Source of the DNA: Chalciporus piperatus
Lineage: Eukaryota > Basidiomycota > Agaricomycetes > Boletales > Boletaceae
Assembly: GCA_038093975.1 (NCBI GenBank)
Contig: JBBPTG010000088.1
Span: forward strand, 48,800 to 112,799
DNA: 64,000 bases
Reading direction: 5' to 3'
A model generated the notes under the pieces. That model had not been told where the DNA came from. It searched no databases and saw only the letters and a list, made by a program, of their open reading frames with translations. The first letter of the stretch is position 1; every line of letters begins with the position of its first letter. Shown here in pieces: positions 1-11,543 of the stretch. The position numbers and the translations under genes were made by a program.

Positions 1-707
1 AGCGCTCGGCTACCCTCGCCCAGCTCGCGTACGAAGAAAAGCACTGCCTCGCTGCAATCGAAACAGCGTACGAAGAAGAGCGAGAGAGAGTCGAACAAGA
101 GTGGCGAAGAGGTCGAGACCGCGTTCGAGAGCGCCTTCTTGAAGGCATCGAAGAACGCAGGCGAAGAGCCAGGGAGGAAAAGGAAGGCGAGGGTGCCGTA
201 AACGGTCCGTTCCCCGTGTCCCTCATTTCTCGTCCGCCCACTCATCCCATTCTTGTAGATGTCTCTCTAGACTCACAGACTCGTGCCCACATTACCCGTA
301 AACTTCGCAATAAACTCGGCACATCGCCACCTCCAACCCCTCTCGGCCTCGGTACGTTGGGCCTCGTAAACGGCAGCATGACGCCCATCATCTCTGGTCC
401 TCTCACAAACCCTCATTCACTCTCGGTCGACGAGATACCCTCCCCATTCCCCTTCCCGCTCACCTCCGTCACCCTCCCAAATGGCCACACAAATTCAGGT
501 GCAGGCAGTGGTCCCAATAACGGAAGCAGACGACGCAACAAAGGTGGCGGATCGCACCCAAGCACTGTCGGCCCCGGTGGGCTCGGAAAGAGTCTTGCCT
601 TCCTTAACCAAATCAAAGACACCGAGATTGACGCTGATTTGATTGAGATCAGACGAGGCACGAAGAGGCGCAGAGCAGCTGCTGTGTCGTCTGCAAAAGT
701 ATCATAG
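1..707 (+). CDS. SDS3: Sds3/BRMS1-like Sin3-HDAC complex subunit, 3' part
   Basis: The reading frame is open from the first bases and ends at a TAG at 705-707, so only the C-terminal part (about 234 residues) lies in the window. The beginning is a highly charged helix (LAQLAYEEKHCLAAIETAY, then Glu/Arg-rich text ending ERLLEGIEERRRRAREEK). This pattern is typical of the Sds3-like family, which scaffolds the Sin3 histone deacetylase complex in the nucleus. A low-complexity Pro/Gly/Ser linker follows, then the conserved tail with ISGPL and DADLIEIRRGTKRRRAAA. The basic RRGTKRRR stretch looks like a nuclear localisation signal. The start codon and N-terminus are outside the window. The family call rests on the charged coiled coil plus the ISGPL and IRRGxKRRR tail and is good but not certain. 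Confidence 0.75.
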   Translation, partial: RSATLAQLAYEEKHCLAAIETAYEEERERVEQEWRRGRDRVRERLLEGIEERRRRAREEKEGEGAVNGPFPVSLISRPPTHPILVDVSLDSQTRAHITRKLRNKLGTSPPPTPLGLGTLGLVNGSMTPIISGPLTNPHSLSVDEIPSPFPFPLTSVTLPNGHTNSGAGSGPNNGSRRRNKGGGSHPSTVGPGGLGKSLAFLNQIKDTEIDADLIEIRRGTKRRRAAAVSSAKVS

Positions 708-860
708 CATCTGCTTGTCAACATGCTCGTGTGTTGTATTATTCCTCGTCAATTGGATACCGCTACTGTATTATCTTATCTATCGGAATCGGAACACGGA
801 GATCAAAATATGACCATCTCGACAGTGATCGACTGACCCACGGTTTGAACTCGACCCACG

Positions 861-2124
861 ATGTCGACCACGAAGCGGACATTCCCCCCACTGTACAAGT
901 CAACGGGAGATGTAGACACGGACAGACTGGCGTTCTTCCACATCCTCGAGCGATTAAAGGTGTCCACTCAGTACTCAGTTCGCAGTTCACCATCTCATAC
1001 TCACCACCCACCCAGACCCAGAAACGGACAGGCTGGATTGATCACGATGCATGTCGCGTCGACCTCTATACGTTCACGAGACTGACCCGCGTCATGACCA
1101 TAGATCCCAAACCCAGAGAGGTGCGCCCATATACGCCTTGACTCTCCGGCCCGCACGCGCCGAAGTCCCTGCTCCTGCTCATGGTTCTCGATCGCAGTAT
1201 CTCGGACCACATGTATCGCATGGCAGTATTGGCCATGTGTACGTCCGACGCTACGCTCGACGTCTCCAAGTCAGTCTTCGCTCCCATGCCCATGGGACGT
1301 CGTTGACGCACCCGCTCAATCCTCTCGCTTGTTGCAGATGCGTCATGATGGCAGTCGTACACGATCTCGCAGAGGCGCAAGGTGCTGAACGAACGTGTCT
1401 CTCGTTCGCTCTACATGATACTGACTTGCTTTTGTATCATGCAGTCGGAGACATCGCGCCCCGCGAAGGCATTCCAAAGGAAGAAAAACGACGTCTTGAA
1501 GCGGTGCGTTCCATCCCATCACCCCATTTCTTTCTATCCGTGACCCAGCGGATGGGAACAGGAAGCTATGCACAACTTCGTATACGACATGCTCCACGCA
1601 AGTTCAGCCGCGCTGCGCATAGAGGCTTTGTACAAGGTCAGTATATATGTGCTTGGACCCCCCTGCTGGAAGAACGGTCAATGTCTCACGCTTCCACGCC
1701 TCACTCGCCACTTCGTGCGTGCATTCGCCTTTCAGGAATACGAAGAGGGAACGACACCCGAGGCCAAGTTCGTAAAAGGTATGTAGCAAAACTGTTTCAA
1801 ACTCTTCCCCCCAGAAGCTGAATATATGCGTTCCTTGATACATTCAATAACACCCCATGACGTCATGAATTACGATTGTACCTCCAGATCTAGATAGACT
1901 CGAGATGGCCTTGCAAGGTTCGTACTGCTACTCGTTCCCATTAATGTAGATTCTCCACCTGAAACGCTCCCCCCCCTGAAGCGCGCGAGTACGAGAAGGC
2001 TGAGGCGTCACGCGATCTACAGGGATTCTTTGACAGCAGTTTGCCGCACCTACGGCATCCCGAGGTACGTCACTGGGGAGAGACGCTCGCCCGGGAACGG
2101 GATGCTAGAAGCGAAGAAGCATAG
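861..2124 (+). CDS. HDDC2: HD-domain 5'-deoxynucleotidase (HDDC2/YfbR-like)
   Basis: This gene has ten short exons. Spliced by eye it reads MSTTKRTFPPLYKSTGD, then RLAFFHILERLKTQKRTGW, IPNPESISDHMYRMAVLAM, KCVMMAVVHDLAEAQ, VGDIAPREGIPKEEKRRL and EYEEGTTPEAKFVKDLDRLE, ending HPEVRHWGETLARERDARS and TAG at 2122-2124. The SDHMYRM histidine, the VVHDLAE His-Asp pair and the KDLDRLE aspartate are the metal ligands of HD-domain phosphohydrolases. The family dephosphorylates deoxynucleoside 5'-monophosphates in the cytosol. The probable exons are 861-959, 1016-1048 (or 1057), 1104-1120 (only 17 nt), 1198-1269, 1338-1381, 1445-1503, 1562-1636, 1736-1778, 1888-1917 and 1982-2124. The donor after WIDHD is either a GC donor (GCATGT at 1049) or a GT nine bases later. 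Identity is very secure; single splice sites are less so. Confidence 0.9.
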
Positions 2125-2495
2125 CGCCACGGGGATCCCTCATGTAGTGGAGGTGGATCGTTTATCTTCCCGTGAAGGACAGATCGATCTCTAAACAACA
2201 TCATTGTCAAGAATGTCTAGATTTCGATAGACGAATGCGAATGCCAAGTATCGTACAGCCAGAGGCGAGTCTAGCGAGTCTACAGGTAAGCCATTTATGC
2301 AGGGTTGGGATGTTGACAAGGTATAACAGTAATGTGAAGTGATCTATGTTCGTGACGCGATGATGATAAGGATATCAATAACCAATGCAAAAACGGGTGC
2401 AAAGAAAAGAAACACCAGATGAAAGACAGGGATCCTGAGAAAAAGTCGTGAGTTCGTTCCATCGCTGCTTGGGTGACGCCTTGGGCTCCTGTTTC
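2125..2495. other. Convergent intergenic region
   Basis: These are the 3' flanks of the HDDC2-like gene (plus) and an MFS gene (minus). I see no coding sequence, repeat or RNA gene in it. Confidence 0.6.
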
Positions 2496-4820
2496 CTATT
2501 TCTTCTCTGTGCTGGCTTCGAGTAAACCCTCTGCCAACGCAATAATCCTTCTTGACACTTTACTCCGCTTCCGGATCGCAGACCCGTATACGAATAGAAT
2601 CTACGACAATCATTGTCAAAAAAGGACGACGGGGAAAGGAGGGGAAGAAATGATACTGACAAAGGGGATTGGGATCATAGCCACAGAAATCAGGGCAAAT
2701 AGTGTATTTGCCCACTCGTACGTGAGGCTGTCGTACATCTGCTGGGAGAAGAGCGGGAAGACCGCTGCGAGGAGGTTACCTATCACCAAATCAGACGACG
2801 CCAGATGTCAGACTTTGTGGATGGGATACACACGACACATGCTTTGGCCCGCCAATGCAGAAGATGCATATGGTCCGTAGCTTGATGGTTACGCATCAGG
2901 TCAGTCGCAGTGATCGTCTGTTTACATGAGGGAACGTACCAATCAGCGAGGTAGACGAAGACGGCCTGGTAGATGATGAATGCGCCGACAATGAAGATCT
3001 AAGAGTACAAGACCCTAGTTAAATACCGCAAAAACACGATAGACTGGCAGAACTTACGGTAAGACCGATCAACGGGACAATCCAATGTATAGACGGACGC
3101 GCGGTCCACGCATATATGAACATCCCTGCGGGAAGCAAGACGGCAGCGACAAGGGAGAGGCAGAGACGCGCTTCAGGGCCTTTGCGGTCGACGTATTTCC
3201 TTGTCGTCATCTCAGAACATCGATGCTCTCGAAGAAAGGGCGAGATAGACAAACTTGTAGAGTACTTCCTGATACGTGTTTGCAAACCAACCAAGCGTGC
3301 TCCCGAGACTACACAAGTGGGTCAACGTGGAGAACGGGAGAAATGGAACGGACGGACGTGATGCAGCTGTACGTCGTTCCTCTCTCACCAACGGTGAAGT
3401 TATAGATCGACTGCATCTCTCCAGAAATGGAGCTACAAACACCTCAGAAAGGACGCAGGGGCAATCGTATAAGGACTCACTCGATGAAACAGAACAACAC
3501 GCCCCATGTGAAACCGATCCAAAGCTTCAGGCTTGTCAGCTAGAGTCTTTGTTGGTGAAACGAGCATGTCCCTACACTAAAACTCAAGACCACTGGCTCA
3601 GTCAAGAGCAGACCTTTGGTCGATGAGACCCCAAGAAACTTCGAGCGTTTGCATAACGTGACGTACTAATCGGTCGTGTACTCGAGATCTTGATCAATGT
3701 CAATAGGCTAGGCTTCTCGACTTCTGCCCTTGAACGGTATCGCTCGTCTTTCGTTTCATTCCTCAACTTGCGTGCAAGTCGAGTGAGGATGATGTCCGAG
3801 CGTGTCTCTGTCAAGAACAACAAAACGCCGACGAAGTATATGCCGCTGACACTGCATATAGTCGTCATACCGCACTCCATGCAGGTCATCAAGACAGCAT
3901 AAACCACTTACATCGCGGATATCCACTGTATCCATCTCCAACCCAGTTTCTCGTTCGATTCGATCCACCCGCCAAGCAAAGGTCCCAAACCCGTTGACCC
4001 GATAGCCGCAATTGCAAACAGTGCCATAGGAAAACCACGCCTGATAGAATGAGCGATGTAGGCAAAGACTTGGCGAGGCATAATTACTCATGAGGCTTCC
4101 AAATATCGGCGATGGTCCCGCCCACGAGCGTCGCGCCCGTTGATCCGAACGAACCACTGAGGAAACGAGCGACGATCACCGTTTGAATATTCGGAGCGCT
4201 ATGGATGCCATGAGCACAGCCACCGGGTATACCGCGTGGAGGTTAGTTACTTACAGGGCAATCATGACGTGCATGAGCGTGAATGAAAAGATGGTTACGA
4301 TGTACAGTCGAAACCGCCCGAACTCTTCTGATAACGAAGATGTGAAGAGGGGGACGAGGGCAAATCCTATGGCGTACACGCTCAGACCAACTGTCGCTTC
4401 GAACACGGAGCTGGAGAGCTGTGAGGTCAATGAAGGGACGCCCATGGTGTATGAAGAGATGGCGGCGGCTTCAAGCGAGAATTGGTTTAACGAACAGAAG
4501 AGAAGGATGCGAGCTTACCGGTGATTCCGGTGAACCCACAAGCGGTGATTGTGATTACCCATTTTTTCGATTTGGAGAAGTTTATTGGGTTGCGGGTATC
4601 TCCGTCTTCGAAATCGACCTGAAGACGGTGAGCTGCGTCGACAGAGAACTCAAGAAATGGCACATACGAACAGGTTCGTGTCCTGGACAGTGGACGGTTG
4701 AGAGTGCTCGGCGACGTATTGCTTGCTCGAATTCATGCTGAGCCCACGAGCGACAAGTGCGGACTGTGTGGAGTCCGCGTGCGACTCGGAGGTGCGGGCC
4801 ACTTGTTCAGCTGGCTGCAT
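2496..4820 (-). CDS. MFS transporter, DHA1 drug/polyamine type (copy 1)
   Basis: A multi-exon minus-strand gene that starts at the ATG complementary to 4818-4820 (MQPAEQVARTSESHADSTQ) and ends at TAG 2496-2498 (LLEASTEKK). Exon order is readable: VDFEDGDTRNPINFSKSKK, the first helices including VGLSVYAIGFALVPLFTSS and SEEFGRFRLYIV, then FLTETRSDIILTRLARKLR, LLLTEPVVLSF, LWIGFTWGVLFCFIE, LGWFANTYQEVLYKKYVDR, IFIVGAFIIYQAVFVYLAD, YGPYASSALAGQSM and ILFVYGSAIRKRSKV. This is a 12-helix DHA1-type permease of the plasma membrane. Related fungal proteins are annotated as polyamine or multidrug transporters, and the substrate cannot be read from sequence. A paralogue with the same intron positions (for example phase 0 before V-D/E-FED) lies on the plus strand at 32.1-34.5 kb. 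No frame lesion was seen. Confidence 0.85.
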
Positions 4821-4896
4821 CGTGGACGCTGTCAGCAGGCGTCGTTCGGATGGCTGGCGCCAGGCGAACTCGGTGTGATGGTCTGGTAAGCACCAC

Positions 4897-4905
4897 TTAT
4901 TTATA
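4897..4905 (-). promoter_or_regulatory. Probable TATA box of MFS transporter copy 1
   Basis: The minus strand reads TATAAATAA about 77-85 bp upstream of the proposed start codon at 4820, a normal distance for a fungal TATA element. Confidence 0.5.
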
Positions 4906-5742
4906 GTGGTTTGAGTGCTGGAGGAGGACGTTCACAGGCCATGGTCAACTTTAGCCCGTTCTTTTAATCTCAGAGGCACATCCTTCTTGCTCCCTTACTA
5001 TCCAGTAATCCGGGCCGCAAATCGGCGCAGATTATGATAATAAGCCAGCAAGAAAGAATGTTCAATTTTCGATTCGACCTCGTCAACGAAGCAAGATTGG
5101 CACAGATCATCTTGCGAATCTGAGCTCACCGGCGTACCGCGTGCGATCTTCTTGGGCGCGTCGCAAGCTATGTATACCGCAGCGACCGGTCACCGAGGGA
5201 CATGTCTGTCATCTGTCACCCGTCTTATCATGGCACGGCTCCCGTGCCGTCAGCAGCGCTGCCATGATCAACTTCAATCAGCTCCATGAAGTACTTATTT
5301 GGCCTGGTATGGCAAAACCTTCGGAATTAAACATATGCAAACAACCACCTGATTTCTGGGAATGGCAAATACACCGAGGTAGAGTAGCTGAATTTTATAG
5401 TGATGTGAATTTATGATTCAATCTATAACCGTGACTGACAAATAGATTTGTTGAATGAATCCAGTCGAAACTGACCTTGAAGTATGCCGATGACATCAGT
5501 GATAATTCCATTCAATTGAGGAAATATCACAATGACTATCTTGAATTTATCTTGAGAACTTACATCACAACAGTTATGGATTTTATCCTGGTGGAACACA
5601 CAAAAAACCCTAGTGTTGGATGGTGGTGAGATTGGAACAGGGGTGATTCAAACACACCCAAATAACGCCGCTGTCAAAGTGATCGAGCGCGTTCGAGCCG
5701 CAACGACGCGTCCTGGCTGCCAGTCGTCCCCCAGTCGCAGCC
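4906..5742. other. Divergent intergenic/promoter region
   Basis: This stretch lies between the MFS transporter start and the RTC4-domain gene start. It is AT-richer than its surroundings around 5400-5600. No gene, repeat or recognisable control element apart from the TATA box was found. Confidence 0.5.
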
Positions 5743-8700
5743 ATGGAACGGTTCACCCAGAAAATGAAGGACCACAACACAGATTATCACTCCGAATACA
5801 GTACCCGCATGCCCCAACGCCCGTCTGCCGTCAAATCCGGGGAAGGCGTCGGTTTCCAGGACATGGGCTCCTCCTTTGGACCTTCCATACCAACTGCCAC
5901 CGTGACCTACGGAAAAGCTTCAAAGAGCAAGTCCAAGCCCGGATCCATGGTCCCTCCCAAACCACATGGTCCCAACCGCATCACAGGCGACGAGAGCGAT
6001 GATGAACTATTACTGTCCTCTCAGCCCTCAAGCAACGCGCCGTCGCCCGTGAAACGCGCCCCGAAGGGAAAGAATCGCGATCCCCTTTCTAAGAAGGAGG
6101 AAACCGTTCGCGTCAACGGTCGTTTTCTTCCCGCACACCCCAATTACAAGCCCTCTTCAGTAGATGCTGTGAGGAGTCTCAGGTTCAAGAAGACCAAGAA
6201 GGACGACTCTCCTGGTGATGCTCCCCGAGAGGTGCCCCCGTCATCCTCTCTCCAGGACTCACAGGATGACGTCCTCAACCCGATTTCAGATGATCTGGAT
6301 ATGCTTAGCGACCGACCGGCTGGTCCGTCTACTTCGCGACAGAGACGTGTCGAGACATCCAAGCCCAAGCCTCCTTCCTCGCCAACCAAGGATGTCCCCC
6401 AACCAGTCGTTAAACCCCGTCCGCGCCCACGTATCGTAATGAAACCAAAATCTTCCGTTCGCGAGCACGATACCAGCCCAGAGTCCACCCCTCGACCTGC
6501 TGTGCGGAAACGCGAGTTACCGTTGCGTCAAAAGTCACCAGAGGCATCTGTGAAGGCAACGGGCAAGCAAGCTGTCAAGAAACCGCTTGCTCCCTCGTCA
6601 TCACGTCGGGAAATCCAGGAGTTCCCCATGTCACTCCAAGCTAAGGAGAATATCTCGGACGGTGCATGCAGCGGTGATGGCTCGTCCAGTAAAACCAAAA
6701 AGGGCACTATATCACGCTCTCAAACATTGGTTTACACTCCTAAACCGTTACCTCTTCCTTCCCCGCTAGGACAGAAGACCATTTCGCGCGGAAACACCTT
6801 CCCGAACTTATCGCCTCTTGTTTTGACCAAAGACAAGGGCAAAGCACGGGAAACTTCCCCAGAAGTGGACGAAATCGACTTGACACAGAGTCGGGAGAGG
6901 CGCGGTGGTCCCAAACCCTTCCCTATGAGTTCTCAGATGCTCGCTAGTATTAACAGATCGCCGTCACCCACCACTCGTATCCTTAAAGCGACGAAGCGTG
7001 TGTCGGATGACAGCAGTGGAGAACAAGGACGCAGCTCGAAAAAGCGCAAGGACTCACGTCCAGGGTGTGTTTCCATCAAACCATTGGCGAGCTTGTTGTT
7101 CTTATTGATTCATGGAAATCCTCTCAGACTGTTGGATACGCTGGATTACCTCGACGAACCATCCATGGTTTTGGAGGACGACTCCAGTAAGTCGACATTG
7201 TTCTGGGAGACGGATTGTTCTAACCGTCCAAAGTCGATTTGGGCTATGCACGAGATCCTTCGAAGATGTGCCCCTACTGTGACGAGGGACTCCCTTCCCA
7301 TCCAACTCCTTTTCTTCAGAACTTGCTCGCGACGGCTCGCAAAAAGTCTCGTGCCGATCCTCGTCCACGCAATCCTCGCGGTTTGAAGGCGCCGTTGACA
7401 ATATATATATCGGTCTGTCAAAGACACCGTTTCGAATCGCACCAGCTCCCTCTTGCGAGCGAGAAAGGGTGGCCTAAGACGATCGACTTCGCAAAGGTTC
7501 CAGGCAGAGTGAGGGCTATGAAGAAGCAATTAGAAGCCATCATCATGGACCAGGACGATGTTAGCGATGTCGAGGACGTTGACATTAACGACACGAGCCG
7601 AGGACCGAGGAGTCGAAGCGTCTTCTGGAGAGAAGTGAAGAAAGAGGTGAAGAAGCAGGGGAGTCGTACCGCGATGGGTGTCAAGGGCCAATTCGCGAGC
7701 TTTGAGAAGACACAGCCCGGATAGTAAGTCCTTCCTTGTTCAAAGGGAATCTGTGATGACACCCCGATTCTCTGCAGCTACGGTGAACAGGGCTCCGTTA
7801 TCATACACCAGACACTCTTTGATCTTTTCCCGCCTTCCACATTCGACGCGTCTCTGATTACACCTCTCGCACCTGCCGAATTCATCCAGCGCATCCTTGT
7901 CCCTGAGGTAGCCGTTCGACTCATCGCTCAAGATCTCTGTGCCGACATTGAAGACGCCATCGTCACCCTGCGTGAAAGCGCGCAGTACGGTGTCGCGATG
8001 TTCCCCGACACGAGCGAGGGCAAGCATAAGGGTGCCGATGTAGATGATGATGAGATGGGTGTGGCAGACCAAATCGTCCGGGAGCGTGCGAGACTGCGTA
8101 GGAAGGAGCTTGCCGAGGAAGAAAAGGTTGAAGAGGAGATGTTAGCAGAGGAACGGGCTGCCCAGCGAGCTAAGGCGCGGGAGACGCAGAGGGAGAAGGC
8201 GCTGGAGCGGGCGAAGCAGGCGCGGCAGGCCAAGGGAGTTACGGAGGAGAAGCCTGGAGACCCGTCGGAGCTTTCTGAAGCCAGCACGACGACGAGGCGG
8301 ACGAGACAGGCTACTAGACAGCGGACGACTGCAGACAACTCTGAGTCGGATGATATGTCCGTGGATAGTTCAACCAGTCGGCGATCCACGCGTACGAAGA
8401 GGGCCACTCGAAGTGTTCAAGAGAAAACCCGTCCCAAGGCTAAACCCGACTCTGACGCTTCGGACGGTGACGACTCTGTAGAAGTCGTCAGCGATTCCAG
8501 GAACAAGGCGCCCATCAGAAGGAGTAGAACGAGAGAGCCAAGCGTCGATCCCGTTGCACACAAGATCGTCGAGGGCACGAGATCACGAGAGCGGAAGAAA
8601 GGCTTTGGTGGATTTGCATCGCTGATCAACGAGGACGACCACGAAAGCACCCCGCGGCCGTCCAGGAAACGGACAACGATACCCCAGATAGATCTTTCGG

Positions 8701-9019
8701 ACGAATCTAAACCAGCGAAGAGAACCACTTCTGGAAATGGTTCAGAAGCACGCGTATCGCCTCCCGCGAGGAACCGGGCTGCCTCAAGGTGAGACAGGCG
8801 CCCACGTTACCTGACCTCGTCCCCTGATCATCCGTGTTCAGCACTGCCAATGATAACGACGGCCGGTCTCGAAGTTTTAGATCACCCGTCCCTGATGACG
8901 GAGATTCCGATACATCGAATACAAGCCAGAGGTCTCAGAGGCTGGTACGACCCCCACAGCGAAAAGGTGGATCTAGTTCGTGGTTGTTCAGTGAGCCGTC
9001 GACGCCTACCTCTGAATGA
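5743..9019 (+). CDS. RTC4: RTC4-like domain protein
   Basis: Starts MERFTQKMKDHNTDYHSEYS and has a long disordered, Ser/Pro/Lys-rich N-terminal region (about 440 residues) with many KR clusters, consistent with a nuclear protein. After an intron (about 7065-7130) and another at 7187-7231 comes the conserved core: CPYCDEGLPSHPTPFLQ, VCQRHRFESHQLPLA, KGWPKTIDFAKVPGRV, then across an intron GYYGEQGSVIIHQTLFDL and PLAPAEFIQRILVPEVAVRL. This arrangement (CxxC, C-x-RH, then the GxxG and F-I-x-R-x-L blocks) is that of the RTC4 domain named after the yeast restriction-of-telomere-capping protein. A charged coiled coil and a disordered tail follow, with a last intron at about 8789-8842. It ends at TGA 9017-9019 (STPTSE). 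The molecular function of the domain is unknown. A single gene, with no lesions seen. Confidence 0.75.
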
Positions 9020-9459
9020 TGGTGACCTGCTACTCCTTTGTTATTTGCCTGGCAAATGGGCATGCCGCAATTGTTCGTTTCCGCTACCCTACCTACAGTA
9101 TAGTTCAAGTTGTAGATTTGCATCATTAGACTACCCTAGTCATACATACACATTCGGATGGTTAGTATCTTATGCGATTACATCCTTAGAAGAGTAGGAA
9201 CGACTGTCTTCATACCTATTAAGGGGCTGCCTACGGGAGACTATGTGGGACCCAATGACTAGTATCCGCCTTCTAACGTCCGACCGTTCGCAGGAATCTT
9301 TGTTATTTCATACATAGTAGCCGGTAATCACTTAACTCCATGACTGGCATCGACTTGGTCAAAACTTCGTTCCCTGCAAGATGGATGGCTCGTGTTCATC
9401 CGTGAATACGAATCCCCTCGGCAACGTGACTCAGATCGGCTTCATTTGTGCGTGCAAAG
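9020..9459 (+). other. Intergenic region
   Basis: 3' flank of the RTC4-domain gene and 5' flank of the dienelactone hydrolase gene. I see nothing coding or repeated in it. Confidence 0.5.
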
Positions 9460-9467
9460 TATAAAAG
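9460..9467 (+). promoter_or_regulatory. TATA box of the dienelactone hydrolase gene
   Basis: TATAAAAG lies 58 bp upstream of the ATG at 9518. Confidence 0.55.
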
Positions 9468-9517
9468 CGGCTTGGATTGGATGATGTCGTCGTTAACGTT
9501 TAAACTCATCGATTACC

Positions 9518-10682
9518 ATGTCTCTCTGCAGCGACTGTATCAAAGGTGCGTCTCTGTGTACTTGAGTTCGCCATTCTTCATCCACGCTATGACCGCGATA
9601 GGCGTTCGCCACGAGGGAAAACCAGAGGGTACGCACCTCAGGCTACAGACGTTTCCAGAGCCTCTTGCTCATTCCATATCCAGGTAAATACGAATTCATC
9701 GGCGGCGTCCGATCCTACGTCGGAACTCCCACCGTCGACTACCCAAAGGACAAGGCTGTCCTCTTCCTCACTGATGCTTTCGGAATCGATCTCATCAATA
9801 CCCAGGTATGTATCTGTGCTGTGGACGCACCAGGTTCATAGGTTCACATCTTGAGAACAGTTGCTGGTCGACGACTTTGCTAGAAATAGGTTCAAGGTAT
9901 TGATTTGGATGCAAATGGTTGTTCCTTGCAAATGAATACTTGTCAGGTTGTGGCCATGGATCTCTTCAACAACGATGCGGTCCCCTTAGAGGTCTTCGAG
10001 GTGAGTTTGAAAATGACATGATATTCTTCTCGGTAGAGTGGCTTAATGTCAGGTGGTTCTCAGACCGGTCAATTCGACGTAGCGGCTTGGTTCTCAATCC
10101 ATATGCCGGATGCTACCCGCCCTGCCGTCGACAAAGTGGTCGCTGCTCTCAAAGAGCAGGGTATAACGGAGTTTGCCGCAGTTGGCTATTGCTATGGTGG
10201 TAAGTCTCCCGCTTACCTCAACCGAGAGGGCACGAGATCGAACACTACACTGTACCAGCTCGCCACGTCTTTAATCTTGCATTCGACAAGGTCATCAAGG
10301 TGTCTGCTGTCGCACACCCCTCGGGCCTGAAATTTCCGGAAGACCTCCACGTGAGTAGCCATTCCGTGCACCCGCGCAGGTATCCCCATACCTAATGCCA
10401 TCTCTGCAGAAATACAAGGAGACAAAGATCCCCCTCCTCATCAACTCCTGCACGATTGACCAGCAGTTTCCGCTCGAGGAACATGAACGGGTCGATGCGA
10501 TCCTCGGAGGAGGCTCCACCAACACGGACACGTACAGGCGGGAGTACTTTGAGGGATGCGTGCACGGTTTCGCAGTTCGTGGAGATATGTCCAAACCTGA
10601 AGTCAAAGCTGGGAAAGAAGGTGCTTTCAAAGCGACGGTGGAGTTTTTCTTGAAGCATTTGTACGTGTTTCAAACCCGCTAG
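9518..10682 (+). CDS. Dienelactone hydrolase family protein
   Basis: Spliced from about eight exons: MSLCSDCIKG, GVRHEGKPEG, KYEFIGGVRSYVGTPTVDYP, ..AVLFLTDAFGIDLINTQ, LLVDDFARNRFK, VVAMDLFNNDAVPLEVFE, SGLMSGGSQTGQFDVAAWF, then AAVGYCYGARHVFNLAF and AHPSGLKFPEDLH to the end (FLKHLYVFQTR, TAG at 10680-10682). The Cys of GYCYG, the Asp of NSCTIDQQFP and the His of GCVHGFAVRG form the Cys-Asp-His triad of dienelactone hydrolases. These are small alpha/beta hydrolases that open lactone rings in aromatic catabolism or act as general carboxyl-ester hydrolases. There is no signal peptide, so the protein is probably cytosolic. The substrate cannot be inferred. The exon 5/6 acceptor (adding SGLM) is the least certain splice. 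Confidence 0.85.
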
Positions 10683-11255
10683 ATGGATGGATCGCCAGGA
10701 TTGCCTTTGTCAATGTACGATTAAGTAGTGCCCGACAAGTGGTTATTCTCGAGTCCCATTTTCCCACTAACATATGGTTACGTTCGTAAAGGGAGACAGC
10801 CGTCCTTTGACAGCCTGACAGATTGCTTCCATGGAGGACGTCCTCGCATGATGGGTCAGGCACTCCTTCTGATTGAATTTCGCCGAGGTGCGCACGCTGG
10901 CAGGTCGGAGCACGAATGATCTCCAGCAACGAACCCAAGCAGTACCCAAGCTTGCGAGCGGCACGGATTGGAACTTGGCCCGGTAAGTTGGGGCTCGTTT
11001 CGCTGCCTACAGCCTGTTCTTCGCCCTTGAGCTTGGTCGGTCCTTTCGCTGCAGGTACTAGGTGCGTTTGCGACCGTACGCATGATATTCGAGAACCAGA
11101 TCTCCACGTTTAGACGGTCGACCATATGTATGGAATCTAGAATTATCGAAGGGTATTTTTAAGAGTCTCAGTTAGTAGTGCGGAGAGGGACTAAAAGGTC
11201 TCCGAGTACTCTTGAAGCTATACCACCACAATCCATCGCCACAGATCTCTCTCTC
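10683..11255. other. Intergenic region upstream of the F-box pair
   Basis: Presumed 3' flank of the hydrolase gene and promoter of F-box copy A. Short open frames here look random and I recognise no gene. Confidence 0.45.
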
Positions 11256-11304
11256 ATGCATCAAGAGTCGCTCGTTGATATCAATTCTCTAGCCTATATC
11301 CTCT

Positions 11305-11454
11305 ATGGTCATTCTAGTAGTACGAGCTCGCGAGTAGGAATAGAATTTGGTCTTTGCTCGAGTGGCTGTGTCTCGTTAGCTCTCTCTCTTCCGTTCTCTC
11401 ACCAGTCAGCCTTTAGGCTATCAGCCGCGCCCCGACCCCTTCCTTTCTTTTCGC
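11305..11454 (+). repeat. Ngaro split direct repeat A1
   Basis: A 150-bp copy matching A2 at 16423-16572 base for base by eye. It begins with ATGGTCATTCTAGTAG. Confidence 0.9.
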
Positions 11455-11543
11455 GCGGCAAGTCACTCGTAGTGCCACACCTTTCCAGGTCCCTCAACAC
11501 TCGTTTATTCTGAATCCAGCAGGATACCGCACCCACAGCGGCC

